NCBI GenBank assembly: GCA_023374025.1
Contig: SIJG01000048.1
Location: 330,511 to 394,510 of the forward strand
Source: Heterodera schachtii
Lineage: Eukaryota > Nematoda > Chromadorea > Rhabditida > Heteroderidae
DNA length: 64,000 nt
Reading direction: 5' to 3'
Shown: positions 20,061 to 30,959 of the stretch, in pieces
Layout: every line of letters starts with the position of its first letter
Numbering within the stretch: position 1 is the first letter of the stretch
Made by a program: the position numbers and the translations under genes
The notes under the pieces: model-generated
Told to the model about the DNA's origin: nothing
The model's database searches: none
Seen by the model: only the letters and a program-made list of their open reading frames with translations

Positions 20061-20238
20061 AGTAAAAGAAAAACAAAGAATGAAAAATTGAAAAAATGAA
20101 AACTTTTTGACAAATAAAAAGAAAATTCTAAAAATTAGTAACAAAGAATTGGGAAAACATGAAAATTCATCAACCGAGCATTTCAAAATGGAAGAAACAA
20201 TTTGGACAAGAAATGGAGAAGGATTGAAATCATTATAA
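20061..20238 (+). pseudogene. HTH-family fragment (third HTH unit)
   Basis: Remnant with KISNKELGKH, ISKWKKQFGQEME-type coding in two frames. It matches the third HTH unit seen at 63080-63165 and downstream of the stop at 46494. Broken. Confidence 0.5.
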
Positions 20239-20340
20239 TGCACTTTCTTTTCATTGGAACAAATTTATTTTTTAAAACGGATAAATGAAATCTTCAAAAT
20301 AAAAGTGGTAAAGAAAAAAATGCCAAAAATATTTTGGTAC

Positions 20341-20490
20341 AGTGACAAAGGACCCACAGACAAGGGACACACAGACAAAGGACCCACAGACAAGGGACCC
20401 ACAAAGACAAAGGACCCACAGACGAAAGACCCACGGACAAAGGACCCACAGACGAAGGACTCACGGACAAAGGACCCACAAAGACAAAGG
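20341..20490. repeat. 15-bp minisatellite (GACAAAGGACCCACA)
   Basis: About nine units of GACAAAGGACCCACA with GACGAA and GACAAGGGA variants. The open frames across it are caused by the multiple-of-three unit. No start, domain or splice context supports a protein. Confidence 0.85.
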
Positions 20491-20724
20491 AGTTGGGCCC
20501 CCGACCGTCGGAGTTGGAAAAGTCGGGGTTCGGGTCTCAGCAATTTCGGGGTCGACCAAATCTTTCGGAGTCGGGCTTCGAGTACCCAACCCTACGACGG
20601 ATGTTTATAATATTCTTTAGTGTAAATCCGATGGCTTTAGTTCAACAGTTTAGAATGAAATAGGAAAATTTATCATACCTAAATACTAACACTTTCAAAA
20701 TTTCATATTAATTTTTAAAAATTC

Positions 20725-20840
20725 GCAATTGTGTCGAATTTACTCAATGTCGAAATGGTCCAGTGTCGAAAATGCAGGAAAACAGTGAAAGTTTTGAAAT
20801 AGTTCAGTGTCGAATTTACCCAGTGTCGAAATTACCAGCC
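20725..20840. repeat. Short cluster of CAGTGTCGAA repeats
   Basis: CAGTGTCGAA(A/T) occurs about five times, spaced 20-55 bp apart. No coding potential. The interval 20600-21400 otherwise shows nothing recognisable. Confidence 0.6.
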
Positions 20841-21401
20841 ACGGGCGATATGGTCGCTCTCTTTTGTTAAATTTGCACTTTTTGCAAAACGTTTTTTTCC
20901 ATAAAAGTAAAAACCAAAAATTTTTTAGTTAATTATTAGCAAAAAAATCTCGTATCGTCTCGCCTCGTGTCTCGTATTTTATTTATTTTTTCGTTTTCTC
21001 GTGTCTCATATTTTATTTTTCTTTCGCAACATCCCTGCTATCACCCATTTTTTGTTTGGTCATATTGCAGCAAAGACTAACGCTCAGTTTTTGACTTTTT
21101 TGTCGATTTTTTGGTGTTTTTCGTGATGTTATTTACCCTTCCCGAGTGATGATAGGAAATTTGTAATTTTTTCATTATAATTATTCGGTTAACCAAATTT
21201 TGGTAGTAAAATAAGAAATCTTTAAAAGTGTGTTGATTTTTTATAGTTTCAGAAAATCCTTGAAATTTTGTTGTCCAACATTTGTACAATTACTTCGAAT
21301 GTTTATGCATAAATTTTTTATCGAAAAAACCAAAAATAAAAAATAAAGTAAAACCATGATTTTTTTTTCTTGCACTTCTTTTTCCCTTTTTTCTCTCCTT
21401 T

Positions 21402-24066
21402 TTATGACAATAATTTGCTTTTACCCTTTATATCACTGATTATTTCCGAATTTTTCATTTTTAATTCATTTTCTTTGATCATCGGTTCAAATTCCGCTCG
21501 AAGTTTTGACATTTTTTGTTGTTTCAATTCGGAAACATTTTTTGTCAGGAAAAGGCATTTTCCACAACTAAAGCATTTGTATGGTTGTTCAGGGTTCGGT
21601 TTGCTTTTGCTACACCTATAATTTAAAAGTGATGGAATTTCGAAGGAACAATATTTAAAATCTTAGTGCGACACTTGCGGACCGCGTTTTCTGGATTGAA
21701 TTGTCTAAAAAATAAAGAGTGATCTTTCAATTTGAATTTTTACATGTGATTTCGCCGCTGAAATTTCGCCGGACATAATTTAGCCGACGAATTAAAAAAA
21801 AATAATAAAAACTCTTAAAAAAAATTTTATATGAAAATTCCAAGGAAAAATTTTTTTGAAAAAAGCTAAATATAATAATTAAATGTTTAATTTATTATTC
21901 AAAATCTTTTTTGTTTTCAACTTTTTCTGTGTTTAAAAATAATATAAATAAATTATTTTATTTTTTTCTATACAAATGTAAACCAACAAGCAAAGATGTT
22001 TCCCGAAATGGCTGATGTTTTGCTGTTGACATATATAACAAAATTTTGCTCGGCAATATTTATTTCTGCACACAATCTAAAAATTAATTTATGTAAATTT
22101 TAAACATTTTTTTATCAAAAAATCTTTTATTTTCAGAAGTCGTTTCTTTAAATTATAATTTTTTATTTCATTTGGAAAATTTTATTTATATTATTGTCTT
22201 GATAAAAAAAACATTCACAAAATTACAGCCGCCAGTCCAAATAAATTTAATATGGCATTTTGGGCATTTGTCAATGGAAACTTTATCCAAATGTCTTTGC
22301 CTAAATATAAAAAGCATCATTATTATATATTTAAAAATAGTTTTTAAATTCGAGATGCTCCATGCCATCGTCGGAGACAGAGAAATGCCGGGGAAAAAAA
22401 ATTGCCAACCAAATTTGCATACAAATACAAGGGAGGAGGGGGTTAAGGTTTGGGTTTGCCGATTTACGAAACCCTCCCCCCCGTCAGAGGTTTGAAACAT
22501 TTTTACGAATTGAAAAAGGCCTAAGAAATTTTTTCTGACGACTTTTTATACTCAGCTATTTTTTGCGATGCTTAATTTCAAAACTTCTTAAAACTTTTAG
22601 AAAATAATTTTATCTTTTTAAATACAGCAAGCATTTGTCACGTGCTTTTCGTTGCATTTATTAATGTTCAAAATCACTACTTAAATCCAATCTTTGCCCC
22701 GAAAGGAACAAACCAAGGTAATAATGCCTAAGAATTTCTTAAAAAATTTAAAAAATTCACATGAGTTGCACAAGACGATTGTGGCACTTGGCGAACTCCA
22801 AACATGACAAATTGTCATGCTTTTCCATTTCGCATTCACGGCACATTTCGTAATTACATGAAGGGCATTTCAAATGTTTTTCATTTTGCTTTTCACTCAT
22901 ATCGACGGCATAGTCACATTTTTGGCATCTTTTTTATTTAAAATTAATTTATATTAAGAAAAGCTAAATTTTCTTAGAAAAAAAGGAGTTAGAATATCTC
23001 CTGCTGGATACAATCCAAAAAAGGAGATTTTTATAAAATATATGTATTTTGCGTAAAGTTCCTAACAATCGTTGTTTAAAAAACCAAAAATGTCGAAAAT
23101 TTTTGAAAGAAATTAAAATTAAAATTTTGGTGGTGCTTATGTTCGAAGGGGGCTTCTACTCGAGGGGGAGGGGCTTCTATTGTTCAACCGCCTCCCAAAG
23201 GGGGCTTATATTCCAGAGGGGAGGCTTCCATTCGAGAGGTGGCGTATAATCGAAGAGATACAGTATACTATTTAGTCGAAAATTTCTGGTTTTCGGACCC
23301 TGAAAAAACCGGCATGGGAAGGGTTACTGCAGAACTTTTTCGTTTATTACATTTTGGAAAATCCTATTTTGATGAATATTTTAGTAATTAATAAATTTGA
23401 CCGTTCAATGTGTCCCCCGCCAAACTTTGCAATACATCGCTCCGAAAGATTCATTAGGCCGTTAATTGATTTAATTGACTTTTTGTCCTTAGTAAGCCGT
23501 TTCTTTAATGTATCTAAAATTTATTACTACAAAAAAGAAAATTAATAAAATCAATTAATAATGGCTAATAAGACCATAAATTTCAAAACGAAAAAATTGA
23601 TTTCTCATCCAAATTTTATAAAACTACATGATAAAAAAAATCCTAGAAATTTTTTAATTTCCTGTCCATTTTTTTCTGAAATAAAAACTTCATTAAAAAT
23701 ATTCTTTAAACGGGTCTAGGCCTCAAAGAATTCTTGCATACCCCATCTTATTGGGTTTTGGCAATTGAGTGCCACACAGCTCAGCCCAAGGCCACCAGCG
23801 AATGGCATTGTTGAATGTGCCGCCTTTGTGTAACACCGAAGACATTCAATGCAAATGGCATGGGATTCTTTAAAAATTTGAAAATGCCAAATTTTCGGGG
23901 TAAAGAAATTGAATTTTATAATAATCATTTAGGTAATTATAGTTTTTTTAAAGAAAATTTTACCTTCTGTTCTATCGTTATCAGGTTTATCAGTTTTTGA
24001 TGATTGATCATTACAAAAACAGAGATTATCAATTTTAATCTCATCAAAGCATATATTACATGCCAT
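21402..24066 (-). CDS. RBR-type (RING1-IBR-RING2) E3 ubiquitin ligase
   Basis: Transfers ubiquitin through a RING2 cysteine. Likely cytosolic unless an upstream signal exon exists. Minus-strand exons: 24066-23964 (MACNICFDEIKIDN, RING1 start, phase 1), 23867-23742 (SHAICIECLRCYTKAA, GGLGLSCVALNCQNP), about 23505-23395 (INGLMNLSERCIAKFGGG), 22928 to about 22760 (CQKCDYAVDM, CPSCNYEMCRECEMEKHDN: IBR), 22300 to about 22225 (DKCPKCHIKFIWTGGCNF: RING2 with the catalytic-type Cys in GGCN), 21704-21675, and 21615-21402 (CFSCGKC, then a Lys/Glu helix, stop). Donor/acceptor phases match for exons 1-2 and for the last two. Exons 3-5 boundaries are approximate. Domain order is canonical. The start is the first ATG before CNIC; an earlier exon is possible. 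Confidence 0.8.
23145..23250. repeat. G-rich tandem repeat in RBR intron
   Basis: Four degenerate units of GGGGGCTTCTATTCGAG type. Related, in reverse complement, to the C-rich intron repeat at 5395-5630. Confidence 0.6.
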
Positions 24067-24099
24067 TTTTGGGTAATCTTCCTCATTTGAAGTGTCTTA

Positions 24100-24310
24100 A
24101 TTAGTGAGTCAATTAACGGCACTCCTCCCCTCGTATTTAATGTACCTTAATAATTCAATTAACGGTTGTCCCCCCCCCCCATCGTTTGGTATCTTCGGTA
24201 ATTAGTATAAGTTAGTGGGCCCATAACGGAAATCCCGGCCTTATTTATCAAATGATGTATCTTAATGAGTTAATTAGCGAATGCCTTCCGCCTAATAGTG
24301 AAAGGCAAAT
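24100..24310. repeat. Degenerate tandem region upstream of the RBR gene
   Basis: Units around TTAATGAGTTAATTAGCG / TTAATAATTCAATTAACGG recur three times with C-runs between. The edge at 24306-24366 has an inverted partner at 28010-28083. Confidence 0.55.
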
Positions 24311-24794
24311 CAATATTTTTCACTTAACGAACATTGTTTTAAAAAATATCAACATTGACGTTGATATTTATTTCTAGGGCTGCGATTTTTAGGCACAAAA
24401 AATCGCGAAATAGGCACCTAAAAAGGAATAAAAAATCGCAAAATAGGCATTAAATTAGGCACAAAAATACTCAAATAGGCACAAAAATAGGCAAAAAAAT
24501 TTTTTATTAACGCTTTTTAGGTAGCAAAATACATAAAAACTATTTCAGTTATTTGAAGTTTTTTAGAATAAGGACAATTTTTAAACCAAAAATTTTATCA
24601 AGAAAAAAAAAAATTAATTTTGGAGATTAAATTGTGAAAATTTTTTCATTTCTTAGGGGTGTATTTTCTGAAATTTTCGGGTCGATTCTTAGGGGTGTAT
24701 TAGTGTATTTTTCATTTTTATTGCATTTTTGTTCAAGATTTTTCCGAAAATTCGGAAAAGGCGCCAAAAATGGCGAAATAGGCATAAAAATAGG

Positions 24795-25115
24795 TGATAT
24801 ACTTAATTTCTTAATTCTCTCTTTCTCTCTCTCTTATCCTCTGATAATTGTTCGCCCGTAAATGTCATCCCGAGGGGCGGTCCTTCTTTTCACTTATCGA
24901 GACTCTTTATAAGTGTTCATATGCCTCTTCTCTCTCTGTCTTGCCCGGGGCTCCCGCCCATCAGTCTCTGTACCCGAGACCGAATCGGGTTGGGGGGTCG
25001 CCCATTGTATCCTGAACATTGGACACCAGAATAAAGACTGATTTGTTGGACATCAGAAGAGTAAGACATTGTCACTTATACCTTTTGGGCACCCCCTTGT
25101 CCCCACCTACATTCA
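24795..25115 (+). repeat. 5' LTR of the nested gypsy-like element
   Basis: 321 bp, starting TGATATACTTAATT and ending CCACCTACATTCA. Includes a CT microsatellite. Highly similar to 26199-26511 with a few substitutions and short indels. Confidence 0.9.
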
Positions 25116-25133
25116 TGGAGGTCCCGCCTTAGG
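25116..25133 (+). promoter_or_regulatory. Putative primer binding site
   Basis: TGGAGGTCCCGCCTTAGG begins at the first base after the 5' LTR, as expected for pairing with a tRNA 3' end. The tRNA was not identified. Confidence 0.65.
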
Positions 25134-25359
25134 GGACGAGACTTGGTATGATTGATTGTAAAAAGCTGTTAAATAAAGTTTAAAAAAATTATTAAAAAGT
25201 ATTAAATGAAAGTTGTCCGATCGATTGAAGCTGAAGCAAAAAGGAAAATGAACAGACAAAAATTTTAAAGAAATCAAAGGGCTAATGATGGAAAAATTGG
25301 CAAATATAACGGACCGATTATGCTTAAATTGACCTAATTCCTGGTTCTCTACCATTTCA

Positions 25360-26196
25360 TTGCGGCCATATCGGTACCCACCGGAGACTCAGAAAGAAAT
25401 CAAAAGGCAAATCAAAATGATGCTGGACCAAAATATAATAAGGGAATCAGAATCTGAGTTTGCTAGACCTATAGTGATGGTTCCTAAGGCTGATAAAAAG
25501 TCGTGGCGTTTTGCGATTGACCACAGAGCACTGGATAAAATGACAAAAAAGAGGGCATTTCACTTGCCAAACATTCAAGAGTTGTTAGATCTGATAGGGG
25601 CAAAGAAATTTATACGTGTATGGATTTAAAACAAGGCTTTACGCAAATTCCGGTTGCCGAGGAAGACATTGAAAACATGGCATCATTTCACACTTAGGCA
25701 TTTTTGAATTTATAACGATGCCTTTTGATTTATTTGGACGCTATAATAATTGGGAGCGAAACCAAAGAAAATCATTTAACGGATATTAAGAATTTTCTTT
25801 TTTATTCACAATTTTTGCTCATATTGCTCGACCACTACAGACATTTACTCAAGATAAATTTGAAGGGAAAATAGAAGAAAATTGGGGACCAGAGCAGGAA
25901 CATGCATTTCAAACTCTAAAACAAATGCTCACAACGGTACCAGTGTTACAGTCCCCAAGATTCGGGAAAGCATTCACAATTGAGTGTGATGCTTCGAAAA
26001 AGGCCATTGGAGCAGTTCTCCTTCAGGAAAATGGACCTTTTGCTTATATTTCAAGGGCATTAAATCGGCATGAAAGAAATTACCCTTCATTTGAAAGGGA
26101 GGCTTTGGAATTGGTTTATGCAGTTAAGGAATTCGCGCCGTATATTGTTGGGTCTGGGGTTACAAAAGTAATAACGGATTGTAGTGCCTTAACAGG
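25360..26196 (+). pseudogene. pol: Reverse transcriptase - RNase H remnant (Ty3/gypsy)
   Basis: The N-terminal RT segment (RPIVMVPKADKKSWRFAIDH, HLPNIQELLDL) is followed by a frameshift before MDLKQGFTQIPVAEEDI and an in-frame stop. The palm region is deleted. The active-site box reads YLDAIIIGS where the family has YLDD. RNase H follows in frame from 25925: FTIECDASKKAIGAVLLQ, ALNRHERNYPSFEREALELV and VITDCSAL. It ends at the 3' LTR. Inactive. Confidence 0.9.
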
Positions 26197-26198
26197 CA

Positions 26199-26511
26199 TG
26201 ATGAAATTCTTAATTCTCTCTTTCTCTCTCTTATCCTCTGATAATTATTCGCCCGTTAATGTCATCCCGGGGGCGGTCCTTCTTTTCACTAATCGAGACT
26301 CTTTATAAGTGTTCATATGCCTCTTCTCTCTCTGTCTTGCCCGGGGCTCCCGCCCATCAGTCTCTGTACCCGAGACCGAATCGGGTTGGGGGGTCGCCCA
26401 TTGTATCCTAAACATTGGACACCAGAATAAAGACTGATTTGTTGGACATCAGAAGAGTAAGACATTGTCACTTATACCTTTTGGGCACCCCCTTGTCCCC
26501 ACCTACATTCA
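26199..26511 (+). repeat. 3' LTR of the nested gypsy-like element
   Basis: 313 bp, starting TGATGAAATTCTTAATTC and ending ACATTCA, partner of 24795-25115. The RNase H frame reads directly into it, showing that the 3' internal region is deleted. Confidence 0.9.
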
Positions 26512-26994
26512 TAGGCAAATAGGCATTAAGCACAAAAAGTCCAAAATAAGCAAAGTTAGGCATTACAAAAGTCATCGTATAAGTTTCAAACCAAGCGGAA
26601 AATGTGTTTTTCGTGCTTATCTATACGTGTTAAGTGCGCAAAAATTGTAGGCATTTGCCTAAAAATCGCAGCCCTATTTATTTCATATGAACATATTATG
26701 CCATCAACGCTAATTCAGCGCTTTTTTAAAATTTGATAATATTAAAATTTATTGTAATTCTTCAAAATGACTTTTGGCGAAAATAAAATGGGGAGAAAGA
26801 TAACGCAAAAATGAGAGGGTGTTAAATTCAGCCACAGTCAATTTTTACGTTAGTTCTCTCCATAAAAGTTTACCCCGCTGAAACAAATTTTAAAAAATTA
26901 TCGAAATATTAAAAATAAGGTTGTTATTCACTTTGGTGGGCATAATCTATGCTTATAATTAAGGTTAGTTGCTTTAAGGCTAGTTGCTAAAAAC

Positions 26995-27371
26995 GGCTCT
27001 CGGACAATCCGTCAGTGGACAATCCGTCAGCGGTCAATCCGTCAGTTGACAATCCGTCAATTATTTTTAAAAGAATTAAATGATCATTTCTCGAGATAGT
27101 CAATTAATTGAAGTATAAAGTAACTAGAAATGTTTTAAAAACCTATATAAGTATTATTCATTAAATTTAACAATCATTTGCAAGATTTTTGATCATTGCT
27201 CAAAAAAAGATGCTAACGAATTATCTACTGACGGATTGTCTACTGACGGATTGGCCACTGACGGATTGACCACTGACGGATTGACCACTGAAGAATTGTC
27301 CACTGACAGATTGTCTACTGACGGATTGACCACTGATGAAGGATTGTCCACTGACGGATTGTCCGGACCCC
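26995..27371. mobile_element. Short MULE-like element with subterminal repeats
   Basis: CGGACAATCCGTCAGTGGAC near the left end is mirrored by GTCCACTGACGGATTGTCCG at the right end, with further GACAATCCGTCAG copies inward. A 9-bp direct repeat GCTAAAAAC lies at 26986-26994 and 27372-27380, a MULE-like size. No coding sequence. Confidence 0.75.
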
Positions 27372-27924
27372 GCTAAAAACTGCCAAAATAGTTAGTTTTT
27401 AGGTTCTAAAAACTCCCAAAATCAGGGTGAAAAATGACAAAATTTAATTCAATTTTTATTGCATTTTTGATATAATTTTGGGCAAAACGCCAAAATTGTT
27501 AAAAATAGTTTTTTTCAAAAATATTTTAGGTTTTTAGGTGCTAACAATAAAAAAATTAGAAAATAGTTGCTAATAACTCGAAAACTAGCTTAACAACAAC
27601 TATTGACCACTGAAGAATTGTCCACTGACAGATTGTCTACTGACGGATTGACCACTGATGAAGGATTGTCCACTGACGGATTGTCCGGACCCCGCTAAAA
27701 ACTGCCAAAATAGTTAGTTTTTAGGTTCTAAAAACTCCCAAAATCAGGGTGAAAAATGACAAAATTTAATTCAATTTTTATTGCATTTTTGATATAATTT
27801 TGGGCAAAACGCCAAAATTGTTAAAAATAGTTTTTTTCAAAAATATTTTAGGTTTTTAGGTGCTAACAATAAAAAAATTAGAAAATAGTTGCTAATAACT
27901 CGAAAACTAGCTTAACAACAACTA
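27281..27924. repeat. 322-bp tandem duplication
   Basis: 27281-27602 and 27603-27924 appear identical as read. Each starts TTGACCACTGAAGAATTGTC and ends CTTAACAACAACTA. The duplication covers the right end of the element 26995-27371 plus its host sequence, so it postdates that insertion. Confidence 0.9.
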
Positions 27925-28246
27925 AAAAAACATGTTTTTCGTGCGTTTCAGGCCACGAGGAGCTCAGCAGGAAAAAAATGTAAAAACAAAAAATTGTAGC
28001 CCTATTAATATTTTAAAAAATATCAACGTCAATGTTGAGATTTATTAAAACAATGTTCGTTAAGAGAAAAATGCTGATTTGTTTTTCGCTACACCCTATC
28101 CATTGTAAGGTTTTGGTAATTAGTGGTAATTAGTAGGCCTTAATGAACCAACTAACAATTGCTCCCCCACAATTTGTTTAATTTTGCAAATATTCTAAAT
28201 TAAAATTATCTGTAATTGTTACGAAAATTATAAAAACTTATATTTT

Positions 28247-28570
28247 TTATTTGACATTTTTAAATTCTTTTAAATTTTCACCCTTATCAAATTGAGGCGG
28301 TTGTTCATCAACATTTGTTGATGCATTCTTGCTTTTAGAGCTGCTTCCAAAAAGATCTATAAATAATTATTTTAGCTTTTTATTATGAGTTTCACTTCAA
28401 GTTACTTGCATTTGAAAATTCTTTAATAAAAAATTGGTTGAAAATTTTAATTTTATTAAATGCTGTTATTTACCTAACAATTTTAGGAGAGGTTTTTTCG
28501 CAACATTTTGCTGAACTAATACAGCCAATGCAACAAATGACAGAGGAAAAAAATGAAAAAAATTCGTCAT
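28247..28570 (-). CDS. Small secreted protein, two exons (frame doubtful at an A-run)
   Basis: The ATG at 28570 opens MTNFFHFFPLSFVALAVLVQ, a strong signal peptide. The exon ends at a GTAAAT donor (28475). The second exon, 28356-28247, follows TTTATAG and encodes LFGSSSKSKNAST, VDEQPPQFDKGENLKEFK and a stop. The mature peptide would be about 40 residues, hydrophilic, without cysteine. Phase 1 at the acceptor fits the donor only if the A-run near 28491-28498 has six A; with five, a stop follows VAKNLS. So it is either intact with a homopolymer miscount or a frameshifted pseudogene. A 15-nt micro-exon (AATTTTCAAATGCAA, followed by GTAACT) in the intron would keep the frame. Product unknown. Confidence 0.5.
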
Positions 28571-29236
28571 AATAAAATAATAAAAATCATAAATGAGTTA
28601 TAAAAAAAATTATTTTGAATAAATGGGCTTTCATGAATTGATTATGAATAATTATATTCACAAAAATGTAAAAAAACCAATAATTATAAATTTTTAGATA
28701 TTGGATAATATAAATTAGCTTTTATTACAAAGTCCCATTTGGGCATAGCCAAAAAAAAAACATTATACCTATGTAAAAAGGAATTTGGCATTGAAATTGG
28801 TAAAAGTAATTCAAAAATTGAAATTGTCACTTATCAAAATGGAAAAAAGTAAAATAAATTCGTAAATTTTTCTTAAATTTCCATTTCAATCACAGTGATA
28901 AAATGATGTTTAGATTTTTCTTGGAATTTTATGAATTTTTCTATCATTTCTTACTTTTGGGTAATTAAACAGAATACATTGTCTACCTTACCTCTTATTC
29001 AATTTAAAAACTATGGTGCTCTGCGGGTATTAGTCGTAGGGGTCCACCATTCAAAAGGCAATTTGATAGAGAATTTTGGGCTCTTTCTTATAGGATTAGT
29101 CGTTTTTGCAGGAAAATTTTTCCTTACCCCTAGGAATTGCTTTCGAAAATTTCCCCGATTTCCGCTGTATATTCAATGTTCCGATCACTATGGAGGAGTG
29201 ATTATTTTTATCATGATCGATCGATCACACATTAAG

Positions 29237-29393
29237 TGATTTCCTTGATCCGTTCACCAACATCGTTCAACATTTTGCCAATGTCATCGATCAATGTTTT
29301 CAGGCCGTAATACTCCGAGATTTCATTAAGCCGTTCATGGAGTTGGTCCCAAAGGCAGCTGAATCACTGGTTATCATTGCGACGCCGTTTTAA
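29237..29393 (+). CDS. C-terminal exon of an unrecognised gene
   Basis: After ATTAAG an open frame of 51 codons reads DFLDPFTNIVQHFANVIDQC, then ILRDFIKPFMELVPKAAESL and ends VIIATPF-stop. Composition and heptad-like hydrophobic spacing look coding and amphipathic. No upstream exon or start could be fixed. Possibly the end of a small secreted protein in line with its neighbours, but this is inference. Confidence 0.4.
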
Positions 29394-30550
29394 GTCATCG
29401 AATTTATAAAATGGGCAAAATAATTTCAAAATAATAATTAAGAAATATATTATTTTAAAAAAATTAGATTTATAAATTATATAATTTATATTGTTATTTG
29501 ATTTCATATTTAATAATATTAAAGAGTCAGAGAGAATTTGGAAAATCAAAAAAAAATCCTTTTCAAAAATACTCTTTTATTTCTCTTCTATTATTTTTAA
29601 AAACACATCATTTATTTATTTTGAATTTAATATTTTTTATTTTAAATTAATTTTTATCCGTGTCAAATGCATTCATTATATATTTTTTCCATTAAAAATA
29701 TTCATTTTCTTAGTTAGTTATATAATGCAATCATTTTTAATTGCTTTCTTTTACCATCTCATTTTATCCTAATGCAGAATATTTCCTAACAAAAATTATT
29801 TTTTAATAGTTTTTTTAAATTAATTTAATCAATTGTTGGAATGGGAAGTATGAGAAATTTTAAAGTTCATATATCACAATTTTGGTCCATATTTTATTAT
29901 TTTTTTTATTTTTGCTTAGAATAACATTAAAATTAATATTGCTGTTTTATCAATAAGAAATTATTTATATGTAAAAACTCAAAATATTTGCATAAATATT
30001 TTGAAAAAATTCCCGAAAATTTAAGAATTTTGCGGGATTAATCCGGCATGGTCCCATCCTGCAAAAATTTTTAATTCCGATCTCACAGCGGGACCCATAA
30101 ATTTGAAAAAATTAACTAAAATTTTAAAAATAGCGTTATATCAACTAAATATCAGCGTCAATGTTTCATAAGGAAATTAAATTTACAAGGAAATGTTAAT
30201 TCGAGCTTTAGTCCAACCCAACTTTTATGCAAAAACTGAAGCAAAGTGAACAAAGGAAAAATTTTTTTAAATATTAATTAAAAATGATGAAAAAACTACA
30301 AATGTGGGAAAGAAATTGTTACAACAAAATTCCGATCACTCGTGCCATTTCCGGCCTTTCTCTGATCAGTCACTGGTGACACATTGCCTCAGCGTACGCT
30401 AACGCACGAAATGTTTGGCCATCCGAGCAGCTTCAATTAATAAAATTAAAATAATAAAGCGAAACTTCTAAAATGTTATAAGCTCAAAAAAGAAGACCAA
30501 AGGGCCATTGGACAAACAGTGTCGAATTTTATTTGAAATTGAATTTTGAC
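29394..30550. other. AT-rich interval without recognised gene
   Basis: Very AT-rich; frames at 29364-29772 consist of Phe/Ile/Lys/Asn and are not credible genes. Confidence 0.45.
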
Positions 30551-30679
30551 TTTTTGTTCTAATTTATTTATGGGCTCAGGATAAATGGATTAAATGGATG
30601 CCATAATCAGTGATCACTGATCAGTGGCCATAAACTGTGGAAATATGTCGCGGGCATTTGCGGAGATACCATAAGACAA

Positions 30680-30877
30680 TCATGCCATTTTGTTCGACTG
30701 ACCTGGGATGGCACCGGGTGCCACAACTCCAAGTGCCATTTGTCCGCCTTTTGTATTGGCAATTCTCACCGCTGTTCGAACAGCATTGGCATCGGTTTGG
30801 CATGGCATTTGGCCGATCAGTAAAATTGCCAAGCATAATACGGTGGCGATGAACAAAAATGCCAATTTGAATGCCAT
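30680..30877 (-). CDS. Small secreted peptide gene (paralogue at 39.7 kb)
   Basis: 65 residues from the ATG at 30877: signal peptide MAFKLAFLFIATVLCLAILL, then QMPCQTDANAVRTAV and a short Gly/Ala/Pro-rich tail (VVAPGAIPGQSNKMA). One cysteine after the signal. A GTCAGT after GCCATCCCAG could be a donor, so the true C-terminus may differ. The gene, its upstream 350 bp and its downstream region are mirrored by an inverted paralogue at 39.0-40.0 kb, which argues for a real gene. Not recognised as a known family. Confidence 0.65.
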   Translation of the reverse strand: MAFKLAFLFIATVLCLAILLIGQMPCQTDANAVRTAVRIANTKGGQMALGVVAPGAIPGQSNKMA

Positions 30878-30959
30878 TCAAATAAAAAAAGAGAAGAGTT
30901 GGAAATGCTTCTGAAAAGGAGGGGTTTAAATGAGCGCTTAATAACAAATTTATTTTATA

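Larger units (their letters stand above)
24795..26511 (+). mobile_element. Ty3/gypsy-like LTR retroelement, internally deleted
   Basis: LTRs 24795-25115 and 26199-26511 begin TG and end CA. The 4-bp target duplication TAGG lies at 24791-24794 and 26512-26515. A primer site starts right after the 5' LTR. Only broken reverse transcriptase and RNase H remain; Gag, protease and integrase are absent, and coding runs straight into the 3' LTR. Confidence 0.92.
24375..26676. mobile_element. hAT-type element interrupted by an LTR retroelement
   Basis: Exact terminal inverted repeats (TAGGGCTGCGATTTTTAGGC at the left, complement at the right) and an exact 8-bp target duplication TTTATTTC (24367-24374, 26677-26684). 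Without the nested insertion the element is about 585 bp, AT-rich, with AAATAGGCA repeats and no transposase. Confidence 0.92.

Noticed and set aside
20254..20620. Thr/Asp/Lys repeat proteins at 20.25-20.62 kb
   Set aside because: Open frames arise from a 15-bp minisatellite; unlike the GKSDT array there is no attached domain or signal peptide.
29364..29772. Phe/Ile-rich frames
   Set aside because: Explained by extreme AT content; no motif.
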